This document shows positions 24,028 to 35,780 of a stretch of DNA of 64,000 nt, one piece after another; within the stretch, counting starts at the first letter, position 1; every line of letters begins with the position of its first letter. The translations under genes were made by a program, and so were the position numbers. Source of the stretch: Diphasiastrum complanatum (Eukaryota > Streptophyta > Lycopodiopsida > Lycopodiales > Lycopodiaceae); assembly GCA_029204225.1 (NCBI GenBank), contig CM055095.1:66241940-66305939 (forward strand), in the 5' to 3' direction. The notes beneath the pieces are model-generated. The model worked only from the letters and a program-made list of their open reading frames with translations, did no database searches and was not told where the DNA came from.

Positions 24028-24240
24028 TCTGTTCGAAGAAAGTGGCGGTGACGGAAAACTTTGACGGCGTGGCAGTAGAGGGCGTCCGTTTCCTTTGTGG
24101 AAGAAAGTACGGGAGGAAACCAAGGAGAAGAAGGAAATAAAGATGAAGGCGATGAAGGCGAAGACTAAGGACAAGATTCGGCTTCAGACAACGATGAGGG
24201 AGAAGATAGCGAAGACTAAGCAGTCTATTACTTCTTAGAT
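24028..24240 (+). other. acidic coding-like stretch of unknown origin
   Basis: On the plus strand, glycine- and acidic-rich frames (EGNKDEGDEGED and ASDNDEGEDSED, about 24125-24220) look like the acidic tail of a transposon or nuclear protein. No domain precedes them, so this is only a possible relic. Confidence 0.25.
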
Positions 24241-27149
24241 TTGATGTATTTCTAGTATTTGCAAAAGTAGAAAAAAAAGGATATTACTATCAAAGCTCTA
24301 TTCATGAATTAGATGCGAATATGTACACTTTTTGAATTATAAATATAAACTTTTGTATTTAATCATCTCTGTCTCATTATGTATGGAATGATTGTTTATT
24401 GTTTATGTTTTTCTATTTCATCTTGTGTAAATTTGTTGTAAATATATACAAACAATAAAAAACAAACAAAAACATCAATTTAAGATGAAAAAACATACCT
24501 CATCTATTGTTTGGATAACCTTTAATTCCTTCTAAGATGCATCTCTTTCTTTCTCTATAAAAGTAAACAATAAAAGTAAATCATTGTTAGATTACAAATT
24601 AAAGACTCATTGTTAAATTAAAAATCATTAATCATTGTTACATGATCAATCTCACCATGTTGAAGATACTATGAAAATGCAGTAATCTACCAAAATTTAA
24701 AATGCATAATATACCTCATGAATATGCTTGGATTGTTTCCTTTCCTTCAAACCATAAAATAGATACACGTTGATTATTGCTAATTTAACTCCCACTTGTC
24801 TTGGGTTCTCATTTAGCTAGTTAAATAGTTAGTAACCATTAATTAATTAGTAACCATCAAGGTGATATCTTGATGCTTCTACCAAGGGGTCAAATTCCTA
24901 CATTTAGGGACTTGCCTCCAACAAAATAGTAAAGAGTGGTGGGAGGGCTAACCATCTCCAATTGCCTTGAAACTTGATAACTAGCTAGAATTGATTTAAG
25001 ATCAAGTGCCTAAGAATCGAACCAATCTTTGAGTTTGGGTACATTTGAATTAGGATTTGGGTATACTTGAATTATTACTCTTATTTCTTTCCCTTTTGAC
25101 TATAAGGGGCTATGTAGGACCAGAAGGGTGTAGTGCTACCTTGGGAAGAGTACCTTGGGAAGAGATCACATCATTCCACAGCCACCAAAGAAAGAAGCCA
25201 TGGGGAAATCTACCACATACAAGTTAGAAGGTTATGAATGAGTGAGGAAGACTCTAAAAAAACCATTTCTTTCAAGTTCTAAACCATATACATCATTGAT
25301 TGTAACATGCAGATACATTCGTTTCATGCAAAAAATGGACTCATATCGATGCACAGTTTCTGCAACAAACCAAGATGTCCAAGAACCAATTCCCATAAAG
25401 GTTACTGCTTACTCTTACTACAGAAGGCATGCCAACAAGCCCAAAGGACTCTGATTCATATTGCCAGAAATTGGGGGCAAGATGTAACATGCATACCTGC
25501 ATTGGATAAGTGCTCAGCACTAGAAAAAAGTAGCCACACAAATCCATCATAAATCCCACAATTAAACATGTTGGACTTTGTTAGAGGATACCACAATAAC
25601 TAGTGTACTTTCAAACCAGAAATTAAGCTCTTATGCCTGCAAAAAAAATAGCATCAACAAATTTACTAAAGTCTAAATCATACTCTATCCCAGCAAGAAA
25701 TCAGCATTCATAACAAGATTTGGAAATATGCTTCTGCAAATTCATTCATCAACAAGAACCACCTCTGATCCTACACAAGCCCACAAAGTTGTTCTGATAC
25801 TATCTAAAACAACCGCATTCCCTAATGTTACCTAGTTGTCTATCGTCTTTTGCATGCTTATATAGCCTTGAGTCTACCAAACTTAAGCACACTACTCTTA
25901 AAAGTGGGTGAAATAAGGTCCCATCCTTGCTAGCATCCTAACCAAAATCATGGGCAAGTCCATCGGTTATGGAGATTAGGGACATGACAATAACAGAATC
26001 TGTAGAGCATTGTGAAATGTTTCATTGTAGTGCTAAGGATAAGGGAGTTAGTCCTCTGCGAGAATTCACTCTACCTACCACCCCCACCATCTCTGAGGGA
26101 TTTATTCTCCTTCAATGTGGGCCTGTATTCAAATTCCCCATCATTGTCTTCATGATCTGCTGTCCCATCATGCTCCCTCAAGGACGAGGAATTATGATCC
26201 ACATCAAATTTCATTGCTCGTCAGGTTGTGTTCTGCACCATTGCCAAACAAATCATTGTTGCTATGTTGATTTCGTCTGTCCCCACTTCCAAGATTAGAA
26301 GCCCGTTCTGACCAAAATGGGTCGGAACGTTCCATTCCGAACATTCCGGAACGTTCCTGGTCGGAATGAAATTCATAAAAATTTAATTATTTTAATTATT
26401 TAATGAATTAAATCCTTTGTAAAGAAACATATTTTTTTTATTTTCTTTTAAGGGCATCGTTCTGGAACAGAACGCGTTCCGTTCCGGAACGGGCAACTAA
26501 GCTTCCAAGGTAGTATTTTAATGCTGATTTTAAATTGCAGTATCTTTGTGCCTTCAACAAGGCTGCCAGTTGTATTCTGAGATTATGACACTTCTTCTGA
26601 TGCATTCTTTCTGTCATGGTGAATCAAAGCACTTGGCTTCTTAGCCTTTTATTGGTTTTCTCTGAAATGTTCAGTGTTCACAAGTATTTGGGCTGCAAAA
26701 AAGTTCAAAACATGTTATCTTCACTGCATAAATTCAAGTTAAATGACCTATTATTGTGATTGTCACAGAGTACAAGGTAGGTCCAAACTGATGAATTATT
26801 AGCCACATCGACATTTCATATAAAATAATTAATATTCTTCAAATGAGAAACATATCCTGTAAATTTCAGGTCCTTATGAAGCTATTATCTGTCTGCATAA
26901 ATTACCATATCCTTGAGGCTTTTTATAAATACCAAGATTCAACCAGAAAGTTGAAAAGCTAAATCATTGCAGCTGCATCTTGTCAGAAAGCATAATTTCT
27001 GCTGAGTAAGCTAATATATACATGCACAGCATACTTGGACAGGCTTGTGAGTTTTGTTCAGCTTTACACATAAGTACATGTAATGTATAATGGATATCTT
27101 CCAAGAAGGCCATTAATGTAAAGAACAAGTCCGTTTCAGACCACATGAA
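24241..27149. other. intergenic DNA downstream of IRE1
   Basis: AT-rich with no supported gene. Small frames at 25242-25552 and 25969-26298 have no domain and no splice or codon support. A palindrome-rich spot is at 26290-26510. Confidence 0.4.
26290..26510. repeat. palindrome-rich short element (possible MITE remnant)
   Basis: Left part 26300-26365 has GGAACGTTCC and CCGGAACGTTCC palindromes. Right part 26455-26505 has TCTGGAACAGAACGCGTTCC and GTTCCGGAACG. The two flank an AT-rich core. The arrangement suggests a small foldback or MITE-like element, but exact ends and a target-site duplication are not clear. Confidence 0.4.
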
Positions 27150-27709
27150 ATATTATGGAAGCCACTGAAGAGGCACGCAAACAGCCTGCACTGAAAAGCT
27201 ATTAGATGTCAGAGTAACATCCCATAATGAACAATGATCATGACAAATCTTTCAAAGAACTCAATAATGAAGTTATAGAAAAGGGTGTCACCTGAAGGAT
27301 GTGTATCTGGTCAAGTTGTATGAGGCTTCAGGCTGTATGAGACAGTAACTGAAAGCTTGGTTCCTGCACATACACAATGTGGACCAGAATTCCTTAATTG
27401 TATGCTACAAACAGCGTTGCAGTGTTATACTAGAATCATTACTGTATGAGACACATTCTTAGGCAGAACTTGTGGTATTGAACAAACAACAGAATAAAGC
27501 ATCATGCCAAGGCAACAAAGAGCGTATGAAATCAGCATAAACAAGACCTGCATATAAGATATGGCATACCTAGGAAACTACGCAACATCTTTCAGAAGCT
27601 ATCCAAAATAGCGAAGTACTCAGTTTGAGGCTACATTATACTGAGGCTTTTCTGTATGTAAGCCTGTCAATTCCAAGTCAGCTCATTTGCCTTGAGCTTC
27701 TGAACTGCC
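27150..27709 (-). other. probable IRE1 3' UTR and downstream DNA
   Basis: Directly follows the IRE1 stop on the minus strand. It contains no coding domain. The extent of the UTR and the polyadenylation site cannot be fixed from sequence alone. Confidence 0.4.
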
Positions 27710-27844
27710 TTAAAGAAAGTACCTACGGAACAGAGCTTCCCTGCAGCAGTGCTGTAAGAGTACTTTGTAGACCTCAACAAGCAATCGAGGAAATCTCCTC
27801 CTGAAGTATTTCTCAAATCCCTCTGGAACTGTGCCAAATAACTC
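27710..27844 (-). CDS. IRE1: IRE1 last exon, end of KEN RNase domain
   Basis: This is the last coding exon of the ER stress sensor kinase/endoribonuclease. It encodes 44 residues beginning ELFGTVPEGFEKYF and ending REALFRRYFL, then TAA at 27712-27710. GFEKYFRRRFPRLL is the conserved helix near the end of the KEN RNase domain of plant IRE1 proteins. The acceptor (minus strand TTGCCAG) lies at 27845-27846, and the exon joins 28753-29056 in phase 0 across a 908-bp intron. The domain acts on the cytosolic side of the ER, cutting bZIP60-type mRNA in plants (family knowledge). It shows no stop or missing residue. Confidence 0.9.
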   Translation of the reverse strand, partial: ELFGTVPEGFEKYFRRRFPRLLVEVYKVLLQHCCREALFRRYFL

Positions 27845-28752
27845 CTGGCAATCACAAATTATCAAGTCCCATAGGGATTTGAATTTATAAGAAAAAAAAT
27901 CCACATATAAGTAGAAAACTAGAGAACACTATCATTTTCTTGACATATACTTCTGACAAGAAGGTAGGAGGGAAAAATCTTTTTCTAAATCCTCACCAAA
28001 GTTTGGAATCATGATCACAAGCAACAGATAATCAGCCACATCCAAGAATAAAACCTGGACCATAGAAAGAACAATAAAGCGCAAATCTAGCTCCTTTATT
28101 CAGCAATTCAACGCTTCATAAACTTCTCTTGCACGTACTCTTCCGGTCTTACTTGAGGCAAGAGGAAAATAAGCTGTGGGTAAGAGCCATAGTTAACTCG
28201 CATGCTTGGCTTTAGTTTAAATTTAAATTGAAGATCTTCGTTACAGAATTCATCAGATTAAGTTGATTACAGCATAATGCTTAGAATATAGCTGGTATGG
28301 GGAAGAACATAAACTTTTACTGAATAATGCATCCATGCAAGCAGGTTAGCTAATGTACTCAAGCGAGGAATAAATGAGAGTATTCTTAAAAATATACTTT
28401 TCTAGTCACATGAGATAAATAAGGGACGTGGCATCAGGATAGTTCAAACACAATATGAAGCTAATATTTTCACAATTTGTAACTGTAGCTCCCTCTCAGG
28501 ATTTGCTCTTTCTAAAGTCCCTCTTTTTCTTATTCCACGTTGTAGAATACAATGTGCATGTATGAAACATGGTCTCATGCTATGTATAGCCCCTATATTT
28601 ACTTTCTGTACCTTCTACCAGTCCATGATGGTAATGTAAGTGTTTATCCTCAAAACAGCTATTAAAGAACTTCAACACAAGCAACTGGAAACATAACTTT
28701 CTATATAATAAAAACAAGCAAAGCTGTATATAGGATACGTGTTGTCGTTTAC
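27845..28752 (-). other. IRE1 intron, 908 bp
   Basis: GT donor at 28752-28751 (CAG|GTAAAC) and AG acceptor at 27846-27845. AT-rich, with no element recognised. Confidence 0.85.
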
Positions 28753-29056
28753 CTGTAGATTTAGAGGAAGCTCTCGGAAATGGTTAGATTTGTTGCGAAC
28801 CACACGTAAAAGATCACGCACACTTTGGTAGTTATAGCGTCTGTATTTTCCAAGATTCTCCAGAAAAGGCCCATCCAGTTTTTCTTCCCAGGATCCACCT
28901 AGTGCTTTATCTGCTACTGATTCGATAGCTTCTAAAAGAGCAGAGCCTGTTTCTCTATCTTCCAGCTCAATACGATCACTAGCGTCTCGCAGAAATGACA
29001 GACGTTCTTCAGAACTCCAGAAAAAGGGATGTGGATAAATTTCCGCAGCAGATGGC
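28753..29056 (-). CDS. IRE1: IRE1 exon with most of KEN RNase domain
   Basis: Encodes the end of the kinase C-lobe and the KEN domain. RPSAAEIYPHPFFW marks the kinase end, where the Arg codon is split with the preceding exon. LSFLRDASDRIELED starts the RNase domain. The catalytic strip YRRYNYQSVRDLLRVVRNK followed by SNHFREL keeps the Tyr, the Arg-Asn pair and the His that family knowledge assigns to RNA cleavage. Length is 304 bp. The acceptor (TTGCAG) is at 29057-29058 and the donor GTAAAC at 28752. The kinase end and the RNase run together as in other IRE1 proteins, which separates this gene from ordinary kinases. No disabling change is seen. Confidence 0.95.
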
Positions 29057-30160
29057 CTGCAAGTAAGACTATTCACCTACGATCAGCAGAAGAGATATAA
29101 AGATTTTATGATAAAAGGGATCCCAGGCATCAAAGTCTCTAAATTAATCAGATAGCACACTCTCAAAGCCACTTTAGACTGCTAGGTATGCGAGTACGTT
29201 AAATCAATGACAACTCAAACGCTTAAAATGATTGGTTGTAGAAAGAACCACATAGATCTTAAGTAGCAATCACTATGATGACCTTGGTACCACAGGTCAC
29301 ATGCAATGTTTTGTGATTATAAGATAAAGCACACGTAGTTGCTCGAAAATGAGACTTGGTGAACAAGGGAACAAATTGTTTTTTACTACAAAAAAATGGG
29401 CATCCCTTATTAAAATCCACTAGGAAAAGGATGTGATATTATTGAAAATCAGGTCCCCATGCTAGAAAATCAACAACAATGATGGATATAGGTTTTGTGG
29501 CAGCAATGTAAAGCAGCCTCCCTTGAAAATCAGCAGCAATGGAGGCTGAGTGGCATGGCAGCAGTGGGGAGGATCCCAGATTGAAATGCATGGCAGCAAT
29601 GGCAGGCATTGGTAGGGCTGGAGGGAGTGTGCATGGGCGAAGGGAAAGAAAAAATGGAGGAAAGCTTCTTTAATCTCTTTTGATTACCAATAGGTACATA
29701 AGATTAAAATGCACAGAGGTCTAGCAAACTCTACAAGGACAATAGGATGTGGAACCAATAGCTTACTCCTAATCATTCATGATAACTTGGAGATTTTAAG
29801 GCGTGAAAATCGGGTCCAATCCTGACATCATAAGTTTTTGGTACCAGGTACGCTAGGTCTCTGCTGCATACATAACAGTGGGTGTAACTAGAGTGTGAAA
29901 AAGACGATAATTGCTTTGTGAGTCTCATATATGTCACCTAAAACAAAGCCTCTCCATGGTGAATACAGAGGATTGGCCCTACCCTAACCTGCATGTGGCA
30001 GCAAATTTCATGCTAAATATAGAACCAGAGAATAGAAACCCCTATATGACAAGACAATGTCCAAAAGCTGGTTATCTAAAGTGAGCCAGCGCCGGAAGGA
30101 GCAAGATGTATTGAAGATGATAACTTTAATCTTCTTTACACTTACGTGTTCATTCATGCA

Positions 30161-30187
30161 CGTGCGCGCGCGCGCGTGTGTGAGAGT

Positions 30188-30274
<87 letters not shown>
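30161..30274 (+). repeat. alternating (CG)/(TG) tract with (GA)n tail
   Basis: GCGCGCGCGC, then about 45 bp of TG, then GCGCGCG, then TG, then about 22 bp of GA. Long alternating purine-pyrimidine DNA of this kind can form Z-DNA (established biophysics). It lies in an IRE1 intron. Confidence 0.9.
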
Positions 30275-31423
30275 CTTTATTAATGTCTTTTCCATGCCAA
30301 AAGGCATATAAGACTAGTAATATACATGTCAAGTGTGTGGTACCAGTGGGAGCATATGAGAACGTCTCCAAAATCGTAGCGAAGAAAACAACATAACTAA
30401 ATACTATGAACTGAAATGAGTGAAATATTTACGAGTACAATGCTGCTAGATATACAAAGTGAGGTATAGCAACATCGATATCACTATCATCAGGATCAGC
30501 TACTGAGGAAGAAGGATATGATGCGAGCTGCAACGTGAGGTAACTTTGGCAGACCTTGACGCCGTCTAGGAGGATGAGAAGTATGTCCCCTCATGATAGG
30601 ATGGATAGATCTACTGCGGGATGACTATGAATGGTGCACTGTCTCTAATCTTTGTGGATATGTGTATCATCACCCATCTCATCATCAAAATCTAAGTCCC
30701 AGCGTGGTCTTCTCCTACTGAGCTGTCTTGCATATATCTCGTCGTCACATGAACATCTCTTGTAGCACAAGTGCAACACAACAGGAATCCTCATATGATA
30801 TGAGCGAGCGAAGTGGTGGGCAAGTTGTGAAACAAGCTGCGGTATCTCTCTCTGATCTCGTAGTATATCAAGCATCCGAAGATAAAATGTTCCTCAAAAT
30901 CAACCTCTCCAACAGAGAATACTTGGACTCTCTTGGAATATTTGTGGAACCTCCCAGTCTCAATAGCCAACTAATGTGATGAAACTCAGAGCTGGCCCAA
31001 TGTGAATTTGTGGTTGTGTGATAAGTCCAAATATTGTCTCTATGTACGATCAAGGTATGCCCTATATGAAAAGCGTCTGATATATTGGTGAGCACCCGTG
31101 GAAAGATCTATAATAGAGATACCAAATGACTCGAGGAGGTGGGATGCCTAAAAAGCCATGACAACCTATAGCCTTGATCATGAAGATAATGTGAAGAAGC
31201 AAGTGCTATCGGTGCATATCTCCCCTCTACATATGGAAGTGCCTAAATTCTCTGAATATATGTGATAAGCTGGAAAATTGCATCTATCTGTATAGGTGGA
31301 ACAACACAGGGAGGAGGATCTCATGTGGAACAGAGGGCTTCGCCCAAATCGGAGCTAACATGGTAGTCTATAATATCGAGATACTAGCCCAGTGTGAGGA
31401 GGAAAGACCAGTACACCATGTCT

Positions 31424-31964
31424 CTACTGCATATAAGGTTGTGAGGGGAAAATGGTATCAAAAAGTTTACACTTATTCCAAGCATCCCAAATGGACTTTC
31501 GGAAGTTGAACGAGAGAGGCATGTCCCTTACCAAGTCAAGTGTAGTTATCTGTCGCATGCTAAATGTGGGACAAGTAAAAAGTATCCCCAAGTAAGTGTA
31601 TGAAGGGACCACCTCTAGGGAATTTCCATCGAGAATGAGCTCCTAGCGCTACATGAAAGCTCTGAGGTGTTGGAGACCATAACCTTGGTCTTCGCAATGT
31701 TCACTCCCAAGCCCCATCGAGTACAAAAGACCTTAAAGCAATCCAACTGCCTCTTTAACCCCTCTCTAGTTGGGGAGACTAGTACCACATCATCGGCATA
31801 AAGAAGAAAGGCAATCAGGATGTCGCCAAGTCTACTAGATCCACCATATTGGGAGATGACCCTCTCCAATTCATCAATATATAATCCAGAAAAAACTGGT
31901 GAAAGGGAATAACCTTGCTTCACCCCAATGGTGCTCCAATAGATAGTAGAACCCAAGAGAACCA
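31424..31964 (-). mobile_element. LINE reverse transcriptase fragment
   Basis: A minus-strand non-LTR retrotransposon polymerase piece. GVKQGYSLSPVFSGLYIDEL (about 31925-31866) is fingers/palm motif B-type. LLYADDVVLVSPTREGL (about 31815-31765) is the catalytic block. GLGVNIAKTKVMV (about 31710-31670) is the following conserved motif, and YTYLGILF (about 31600-31575) the next. No endonuclease part, second frame or 3' tail is recognised. Its upstream side is abutted by an LTR piece of Copia F type at 31965. The piece is 5'- and 3'-truncated and internally damaged; the reading frame changes near 31613. It is an old insertion in an IRE1 intron. Confidence 0.85.
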
Positions 31965-32247
31965 TGTTAAGCATGAATGAGATAAGAGAGAGAGAGAGAG
32001 TTCTTTCTCTTATCACGAGTTACATCCTTTCATAGCAGGTCCAACACCTAACTTGCCACTTGGTTTCCCTCCAATTTGAAAAACCCTACTATTTTGAAGA
32101 CTAGATGCAATGTACCCAACATTCAAATTTGAATCTATTCAAACTTGACTTCTAAACTTTCCCACACTTTCCAAAAGTGTTTATTCAAATGCATTTAGAC
32201 TAATATAACTTTGAAAAGTCAAACTCTAAGTCTAATATGAAATTGGC
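31965..32247 (-). repeat. LTR piece of Copia F family
   Basis: It matches the LTR at 16242-16993. Shared features are AAGCATGAATGAGATAAGAG with a GA run at the left, and TTTAGACTAATATAACTTTG through AATATGAAATTGGCCTCA at the right. It lies against the LINE piece on the left. Confidence 0.7.
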
Positions 32248-32304
32248 CTCACTCTCTCATAAAGAGCCATCACAGCCAAAATGATGTCAGTGGAGAAGCC
32301 AAGG

Positions 32305-32562
32305 TCACGAAGTCTCTGAATGAGCAAGGAGACAACAGTAAACAAGAGGCTCCAGTTGTAAGAGGATATTGTGTTGTTGTCTCTGATCTCTTATGACAGT
32401 CTTCAGTAAGAATATCTCCATCCTCATCATCTGACTTTGACTTTGACTTTGTCCAAGAGTTCTCTTAGAGAAGAAGTCCGTTATTTGAGGCTGTCCCCCG
32501 AAAAAATCAGACAAAGCATGCTGGCATAGATCTCTCTGAAGTAAGGACATCAAATGTAACAT
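32305..32562 (-). CDS. unassigned frame with two PIP-box-like motifs
   Basis: Eighty-five codons from an ATG at 32562. The N-terminal third contains QHALSDFF, then GG, then QPQITDFF, then SKRTLG and a Gln-Ser repeat. Both motifs fit the PCNA-interacting consensus Q-x-x-(I/L/M)-x-x-F-F, and the second has basic residues after it, as is common. I recognise no wider domain. It lies in an IRE1 intron on the same strand as IRE1, next to retroelement pieces, so it is most likely a relic of a mobile-element protein. It could also be chance. There is a stop a few codons upstream of the ATG. Confidence 0.3.
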   Translation of the reverse strand: MLHLMSLLQRDLCQHALSDFFGGQPQITDFFSKRTLGQSQSQSQMMRMEIFLLKTVIRDQRQQHNILLQLEPLVYCCLLAHSETS

Positions 32563-33828
32563 AGGGGGAAAACGCCAGGATCCTCATAGGGAATGAGAGA
32601 GCATAGTGGGATAAAGTAGGACAGCTCAAAAAGTTCCACATTGATAGAGAAGGCTACTTATAGTGGCCTCTCTTTCACATGCGAGTAAGTGAACGTCCAA
32701 GTGGCAATATGCAGACTAAGTTAAAGCAACTCCAAATTCAAGGCAATCAGCATCTTACCTTTTCAGAACGAAGCCTCCAATCAAATAACATCAAACAACA
32801 ATAATTCATATTTGGAAATAAGTCCTTCGACATCATAAAAACTAACTGACCCCACTTAATAAAGCTTGGGTGTCTGAACAGGGTTAAGTTCAACTTCTAG
32901 CTCACTCGAACGAGCATTTGAACAAGGCATCAAGACTATCGAGGCCATCTGAAGGCTAGTAGGTTGTCTAATTTTCAAGGCCCTCTGACAGCTAGCAGGT
33001 TGTCCAATGAACAGACTAAGAAAGAAAATGTCCTGAAAACCTTTGATAATAAGGTGGTCTTATCAGGGACAAGCTTGCTAAAAACGGAAAGCATGTCTTT
33101 TTCTTTCTCCCAAAATGCTCTGCAAGCCCAGAATTCTTTAAGCTCCTTGTGCTATGTTAGATTGTACATGCCAATTAGACAATGTTGGGGGTTACTCTCA
33201 GACCTAAGGTGACCTTAAGCAACTTGGTTACCAAAGGGCCAGCTGATCATTATCAATGTTGAACTGCGATCCAAGCAAGAAAGCTAACCAAGGTGTAGCA
33301 GGTGTGTTGGTCGCTAGTGGCAAGTCAGTGAGCCCATCTAGCAAACCAAAGAGACAGGTTAAGAATGATTACCATGGGCCATTGGGTCTAGCTTTAAAGC
33401 GATGAGTCATTCAGGGTCATGACTAGGGGATAGAGAGTCCAGAATGACACATTGGAGCAGTGTAAACCCAGGTACCTGATAGGTAGGTAACTGGTTTGAC
33501 TAGGGATTCAAGCCGAGGAGGAGCTCCATTCTACTCAACCAACTACCACGGCTTAACAAGCTTAAAAAACCAAGGTCCTTAAATATAAACCTATATCGCA
33601 AGTCAATATATCAAGATTTCTTGCTCAACATGTTCAATCTCCAGTTGTATTTTATTTCCAGAATGCTAATGAAAAAAGGCAGATGCCTTGTGTCCTATGT
33701 GTATCATCTAAGGAAATGCATTTGATAATTCTTGATACCACATCCGGAGTTCCTTGATATATCCCATGAGTTGTTTGTAGATTCTTCCATCAAAGAGGCA
33801 CTCTATTGATGAGTCAAGGAACACCAAC

Positions 33829-34075
33829 CTTTTCTCAGGATCTCTTTCAAGCAATAGAGCTATGAGGTGTGTGGCCTCTGGAAATTGCTCTATTGCAAAT
33901 AGATCAGCTTTACCACAGATTATATTCCTGTCACGTTCAAATTGTGCCCCAAAAGGATGCTCTCCTCCAGTCACACAGAAGAAGAGAAGGCATCCTAAAC
34001 TAAATAAGTCCACGGCCCTTGTCTGCCGCTGGTGCAAAATTTGCTCTGGAGCTTGCCACCCAGAACTTCCAAATC
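33829..34075 (-). CDS. IRE1: IRE1 exon with kinase C-lobe
   Basis: Encodes FGSSGWQAPEQI (the APE motif after the activation segment), AVDLFSLGCLLFFCVTGGEHPFG (helix F region) and the C-lobe end FPEATHLIALLLERDPEKR. These match IRE1 kinases closely; the GEHPFG block is a hallmark. The exon is 247 bp. The acceptor TGTGCAG is at 34076-34077 and the donor GTTGGT begins at 33828. The codons at both borders are split and restored correctly with the neighbours: Gly across the upstream border, Arg across the downstream border. The kinase acts as the nucleotide-gated dimer switch for the RNase in the cytosol. Confidence 0.95.
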
Positions 34076-35699
34076 CTGCACAATTGAACACAGTAGTTAG
34101 CACATGAAGGGCACAGTGAAAGGCACAACATATAGTATTAACTTTTATTACATAAAAAGATAAGTAGAGGAGACTCATTTTTAAATTACGCCTGAAAATG
34201 AGCTCCTGAATATTATAACATGAGATAGTAAACCACAAGGAAATCTTGGTCTATTTGTATATTTTACGCAAATGTTTGCCTGGAGACAATGAGGAACAGG
34301 AAACTTGTGGATTCATTGATGTCCACGTAACCTTAAGCACAGGACCCAAAAAAACAAAAACTGTGTTAAGGCAGATGTCGTCTATTCAAGTGGAGAAACA
34401 CAAAGGCCAGTTCATGAACAAACATGCCAAAAGGAAAATTGTTGCCTTCTAGTAAGACATGAATATTATGTCCTGCATCTCTTGGTGATTTTAAATAGCA
34501 GAATTTTGCATGTTTGCATACTTTCTCAGTCAGGTAAGAAGCACGAATTATGATGCTTAGATAGTAGATTATCTTTTTTTGGAAATACAGGATATCATAG
34601 AGACTAGCAAGCCAAACCCATCACTGGTCTCAGTTACAGGCTCAAATGATCATAAGTACAACTATACCCTTCTTTGGTGCTCAGTGATAATTTTTCTGAG
34701 CATGTAAACGTTACCACACATGCATTCTGACAAAGATCATTGCACTGCATAGACCTCCATGCCTGGACCGTTGCCACTAACTTGCACATCCCATATTCAG
34801 TCGAGACTTTGGCAAGGTAACCTTAGATCCTACTCATAACCGTGCTATTGGACACATAGCAAATTCTCAGCAACGATCTTTGAACAATAGTTAGTGCAAT
34901 CAATTTCTATTAACCTCAGATTAGAGATCAGACCAGCAACATTTTCAACCACATCTATGTTGTAATTTTAGTGAAAAAGGTCATAACAAGCATCACTTTC
35001 CAGTTATCACCTTCCTATGTCTCTCATTGACCTTCCTTATATGCAGGTGATTATGGGACTAGTCTCTCAATCAGCATGCTTGGAGTTAACTATTCCAGGG
35101 CTGACCCCACTGAAATTCCTAGTGAGTCACTAGCTTCACTCCTTTGGCACATTGGTTTACTTTTTGGTTTTCCCTTTGAAAAGGGAGTATTGCAGGGCCT
35201 TTCTGGATTTCGCATGAAATTATTGTTTTTAATGGATTCAGGAGTCTTCAGATATACATCGGTGACCTATAAGCAGGTCATAATCAATACAAAATAGCAT
35301 TCCATGCAGAACAGACTTAACATAAAAGAAATGGATAAAACATGGACATGTTTAGTTATATGTGGGGGCTATAACACTACTCTTGTTTACAGAAAAAAGA
35401 ACTATAGCAACCCAGGTTTACACATAGGATTAAGTGCTATCTCAGAATGGCCCACTTTGTAATAAAGAGATGTGCAATTTTGTTTCTTATCAGTAACCAC
35501 CTCCATCTGGAAGTAATATTTGACACACTTTGAAACCAATATTTTCTGAGCAGCTACCAACTACTTTGGAAAAAAAGTACTAGCCAGCAAAAGCAACAGT
35601 CATTACAACATCAGCACGTGTAGATCAGCCATGGGTCCATCAACTTCACAAATGTAGATGCAATCAATGAATGAAAAAGTCTAGTGTTGTATTTCACTA

Positions 35700-35780
35700 A
35701 ATCGCGATTTGATAAATTTCGAATCACAGTTCAGATTCGAATCCGAATCGGCCGATTCGAATCGCCGAATCAAATGAAAA
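35700..35780. repeat. palindromic GATTCGAATC cluster
   Basis: A compact run of related palindromes includes AAATCGCGATTT, GATTCGAATCCGAATCGG, CCGATTCGAATCG and CGATTC. Possibly a foldback or MITE remnant; the ends are not determined. Confidence 0.4.

Larger units (their letters stand above)
29057..33828 (-). other. IRE1 intron, 4772 bp, with mobile-element pieces
   Basis: The donor is AAAAG|GTTGGT at 33829/33828 and the acceptor is at 29057-29058. It contains an alternating GC/GT/GA microsatellite (30161-30274), a LINE polymerase remnant (31424-31964), an LTR piece of Copia F type (31965-32247) and an unassigned minus-strand frame with PIP-box-like motifs (32305-32562). The stretch 30300-31400 has only small frames without domains. 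Confidence 0.85.

Noticed and set aside
25969-26298. 109-codon plus-strand frame downstream of IRE1
   Set aside because: Cys- and Ile-rich without any recognisable domain, no splice or codon support; likely chance.
33862-34107. Plus-strand frame of 81 codons
   Set aside because: It is the shadow of the IRE1 kinase C-lobe exon on the other strand.
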